Below the pieces are notes generated by a model. It was not told where the DNA came from, did not search any database, and worked only from the letters and a program-made list of their open reading frames with translations. This document shows, piece by piece, positions 61,953 to 64,000 of a DNA stretch of 64,000 bases; the first letter of the stretch is position 1, and each line of letters starts with the position of its first letter. The position numbers were made by a program, and so were the translations under genes. The DNA comes from Bacillota bacterium. Lineage in GTDB: Bacteria; Bacillota; UBA4882; UBA8346. The DNA lies in contig JAFABB010000037.1 in assembly GCA_023426245.1 (NCBI GenBank), positions 1 through 64,000 of the forward strand, written 5' to 3'.

Positions 61953-61970
61953 CAACTTGTTATTAAGTTG
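61953..61970. promoter_or_regulatory. Candidate autoregulatory operator of the GntR-type gene
   Basis: CAACTTGTTATTAAGTTG: perfect 6-bp arms around GTTATT, 35 bp upstream of the regulator's start. Shares the A-x-TTGT-Y-AT-W-A core with 60688-60703. The rest of 61971-62195 is AT-rich with nothing further recognised. Confidence 0.5.
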
Positions 61971-62199
61971 TTATATTAATATTAATTAATTCGCTCAAAA
62001 ATCCTTCTTGAATTAAAAAAAAATTAAAGAAACCTTTTCCTGATATATTAACTCCGACTAAAAAAACCGGGATTGCCTGATATTTATATCAATTCATGTT
62101 CATTTCAAAACTAAGTCAAGCGTTTCGATCTTCTTGCCGCGCCAATAGAAAGATTTCTAAAAATGAAGGGATTCGGGCCAATATTTTAACCCCATAAAA

Positions 62200-62235
62200 A
62201 AGGGTGAGTCGGTTTTCCAGTTTCGACTCACTCTT
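62200..62235 (-). terminator. Terminator downstream of the FAD oxidoreductase gene
   Basis: Minus strand AAGAGTGAGTCG / CGACTCACCCTT with a 12-nt loop and TTTT tail; one mismatch in the stem. It follows the stop at 62344 by about 110 nt, with the permease fragment in between. Confidence 0.75.
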
Positions 62236-62240
62236 GCTAA

Positions 62241-62315
62241 ACACGCCTCCGGTGCTTAGGCCTTTTAATGAAAAACACCAGCGGCACAGTTGCCAATACG
62301 GCTGTTTATTTCATA
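62241..62315 (-). pseudogene. Fragment of a sugar ABC permease 3' end
   Basis: The DNA ACGCCTCCGGTGCTTAGGCC and AACACCAGCGGCACAGT-x-GCC-x-ATACGGC-x-G closely match the 3' end of the permease gene at 63742-63850 (ACGCCTCCGGCC..., AGCACCAGCGGCACAGTCGCCGATACGGCAGCC). The segment between the two blocks is shortened. It is a decayed partial copy left beside the FAD oxidoreductase gene. Confidence 0.6.
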
Positions 62316-62343
62316 CTGGGTTTTGGTCTTGTCTGAAGTCTAT

Positions 62344-63672
62344 TTAAATCCCCAAATTTTCTATTTCCACTCCCTGACTTTGCATTTTCTCCTGTAATAA
62401 CTTTACATCAAGCGCTCTGGGTTTTACTTTCTGCCGGATGCATAATGCGGCGGCTGTACCGGTGGCCTGACCCATTGCCATGCAAATCACCATCACCCTG
62501 TAGTTGGAGTGGGCCAAGTGCGTACCCGAGATAGCCCGTCCGGAAATCAGCAGATTTTCGATTTGCAACGGGATGAAACAGCGATAGGGGATCGTATAAA
62601 AATTGGTTGAATTTCCGTATTGATATGTTTTGTCTTCTCCGGCACCGTTGATATTATGAACATCAAAGTTAAACCTGGCTTTGGTGACCACCCGGTCTTC
62701 AAAGACTGTTTGATTCATGATATCCTTTTCATTTAAAGTGTATTCCCCATGAATATGCCGTGTCTCCCGGACCCCAATCATCGATGCCGTATCAATCAAG
62801 TGACAGTCCTCATAACCAGGTACATATTTTCTTAAAAAGGCCAAAATCCTGGGCACCTGGAGTCTGCATGCAATCTCCGCTTTCGTCAAATCATCCGGAT
62901 CGAGGCCGTCGGCATCAATGCAATTGGTCATATTGCAAGTAACCATAGTGCTGACCGGCTGTTTGTAAAGTAACACATGCCCGGAAGGGAATAGTAAATC
63001 CCCCTCGGCCACCGCCTTTTTAGCCAATTCATTCAAATCTCCTGCCGGTACCATGACTTTCTCAACAAAACCGAATTTCTCAATGGCCTTTTCATGAACT
63101 CCGCCGACCCTGAACATCAGGGTTATCGGCTGCATCTTGCCGTCGGATTCCCGGCCTTTGGTAAACGGAACTCCGGCCCGCGCCGCCAGGTCCCCGTCAC
63201 CGGTACAATCAATGAACACCTTAGCCAAAATCACTTCCCGTCCGGCCTTACTCTCAATGATTACCCCTGTTAATTCGTTCCCTTCCTTCATAACATCAAC
63301 AACTGAAGTATAGAGCATCAATTGAGCGCCGGATTCCATCAAAGTTTCCAGCATGACTTGCTTCGCCAATTCCGGATCATATCTACGGTTGATACCATTG
63401 GACGGGTCATTATCATGATGGGGGTAATCACAACCCAGTTTACTAAGGATTTCCCTGGTAAAACCGCCTGAAGCCTCACCCGACCATGGATTCATCAAAC
63501 CAATTGTCGCCATGCCGCCTACAATTCCATATCTTTCAATCAGTAATGTTTTGGATCCGTTTCTGGCTGCATATACAGCGCTGGCCACTCCTGCCGGGCC
63601 GCCACCGGCCACCAGTACATCAACCTGGGCCCTAATCTTCAGTTTCCGGGAAGGCTCCATCCAAGAATCCAT
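62344..63672 (-). CDS. FAD-dependent oxidoreductase (FAD_oxidored family)
   Basis: 442 residues. N-terminal dinucleotide fold VDVLVAGGGPAGVASAVYAARNG with the acidic end of strand 2 in LLIERYG, VFIDCTGDGDLAARAG near the middle and GRAISGTHLAHSNYRVMVICMAMGQATGTAAALC at the end. The family is found in polysaccharide and sugar-use loci; substrates are mostly unknown. It follows a sugar permease gene by about 70 nt on the same strand, so it is part of a second sugar operon cut by the window. Confidence 0.87.
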   Translation of the reverse strand: MDSWMEPSRKLKIRAQVDVLVAGGGPAGVASAVYAARNGSKTLLIERYGIVGGMATIGLMNPWSGEASGGFTREILSKLGCDYPHHDNDPSNGINRRYDPELAKQVMLETLMESGAQLMLYTSVVDVMKEGNELTGVIIESKAGREVILAKVFIDCTGDGDLAARAGVPFTKGRESDGKMQPITLMFRVGGVHEKAIEKFGFVEKVMVPAGDLNELAKKAVAEGDLLFPSGHVLLYKQPVSTMVTCNMTNCIDADGLDPDDLTKAEIACRLQVPRILAFLRKYVPGYEDCHLIDTASMIGVRETRHIHGEYTLNEKDIMNQTVFEDRVVTKARFNFDVHNINGAGEDKTYQYGNSTNFYTIPYRCFIPLQIENLLISGRAISGTHLAHSNYRVMVICMAMGQATGTAAALCIRQKVKPRALDVKLLQEKMQSQGVEIENLGI

Positions 63673-63741
63673 TTTTCAACCTCCTGTAAGTCATGGAATC
63701 GTTTATATTGATTCTCCCAACTGATTTTGGAATTTTTGCAA

Positions 63742-64000
63742 TTATCCTTTGACGCCTCCGGCCGTGAGACCTTCGATGAAATAACGCTGACCGGCTAAAA
63801 ATAACAGCACCAGCGGCACAGTCGCCGATACGGCAGCCGCAGTAATTAAAGAATACATTTTCCCGGTTTCATCCATAAAGCTGATCAACCCCACCGGAAT
63901 CGTATACAAACTGGTGGTTTTTAAAAATATCAGGGCATTTTCATAGTCATTCCAACTCCAAACCATGGCAATCAAGGCCAGGGTCATCATGGCCGGCTTA
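63742..64000 (-). CDS. Carbohydrate ABC transporter permease, C-terminal part (runs off window)
   Basis: The last 86 codons are in view and the frame is open to the window edge. Membrane helices MTLALIAMVWSWNDYENALIFL and TAAAVSATVPLVLLFL and the C-terminal signature GQRYFIEGLTAGGVKG are those of MalG-type permeases. It belongs to a further sugar importer, upstream of the FAD oxidoreductase gene. A degraded copy of its 3' end lies at 62241-62315. Confidence 0.88.
   Translation of the reverse strand, partial: KPAMMTLALIAMVWSWNDYENALIFLKTTSLYTIPVGLISFMDETGKMYSLITAAAVSATVPLVLLFLAGQRYFIEGLTAGGVKG

Overview
The window looks like chromosome of a low-to-mid GC, probably spore-associated member of the Bacillota that has an outer membrane (a diderm of the Limnochordia/Hydrogenispora type would fit; inferred, not proven). 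Three things point that way. Two ABC sugar-binding proteins (14675-15634, 55762-57288) have signal peptides without a lipobox cysteine, as expected for soluble periplasmic proteins. A signal-peptide protein at 6018-6815 reads as a beta-barrel ending in Phe. A DUF421+DUF1657 '2Duf' operon and a Tyr/Pro/Cys-repeat coat-like protein recall spore genes. Shine-Dalgarno sites are strong and several genes start with TTG or GTG. No tRNA or rRNA genes were seen.

Layout. 0-8.6 kb: IS4 transposase remnant, two anchored solute-binding paralogues behind a promoter/leader/terminator region, the 2Duf operon, a repeat-rich small protein, an outer-membrane-like protein, an M23 murein hydrolase and HU. 8.7-21.7 kb: an L-fucose locus on the minus strand, in transcription order mutarotase, hybrid sensor kinase, ANTAR response regulator, ABC ATPase, permease, binding protein, LacI regulator, kinase, isomerase and aldolase. 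The kinase carries an ABC-type ATPase domain in front of GAF and histidine-kinase domains. The ANTAR regulator lies directly upstream of a leader with two small hairpins, the second of which overlaps an intrinsic terminator ahead of the transporter genes: a complete antitermination circuit.

21.7-30 kb: a cassette-like array of single genes (DUF2442, GNAT, a small membrane-anchored protein, GrpB, an unknown, an Ntn hydrolase, Imm63, a YefM/ParE-type toxin-antitoxin pair). They are separated by long related imperfect palindromes that resemble integron attC sites, with no integrase in view. 30.1-34.6 kb: a three-gene operon (AsnB-type amidotransferase, octopine-dehydrogenase family enzyme, B12-binding mutase-like protein) behind a ydaO-type cyclic di-AMP riboswitch and terminator. 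34.7-41 kb: small unknown proteins, a stack of terminator-like hairpins, a tandem HD-GYP protein with altered HD motifs, a Gfo/Idh/MocA oxidoreductase, a MarR-like remnant and a small palindromic element.

41-48.7 kb: a LuxR-type response regulator, a single-module C-A-T-R nonribosomal peptide synthetase whose condensation domain is split by a one-base frameshift at an A8 run, and a membrane histidine kinase. 48.8-51.2 kb: a C_GCAxxG_C_C protein, shikimate kinase, an Lrp/AsnC regulator and an MBL-fold hydrolase. 51.3-62 kb: a mannoside-use locus (GH38 alpha-mannosidase, MFS carrier, binding protein plus two permeases, GH71/99-like glycosidase, GntR-type repressor with two candidate operators). 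62.2-64 kb: a remnant of an ABC permease gene, an FAD-dependent oxidoreductase and the C-terminal end of another sugar permease running off the window.
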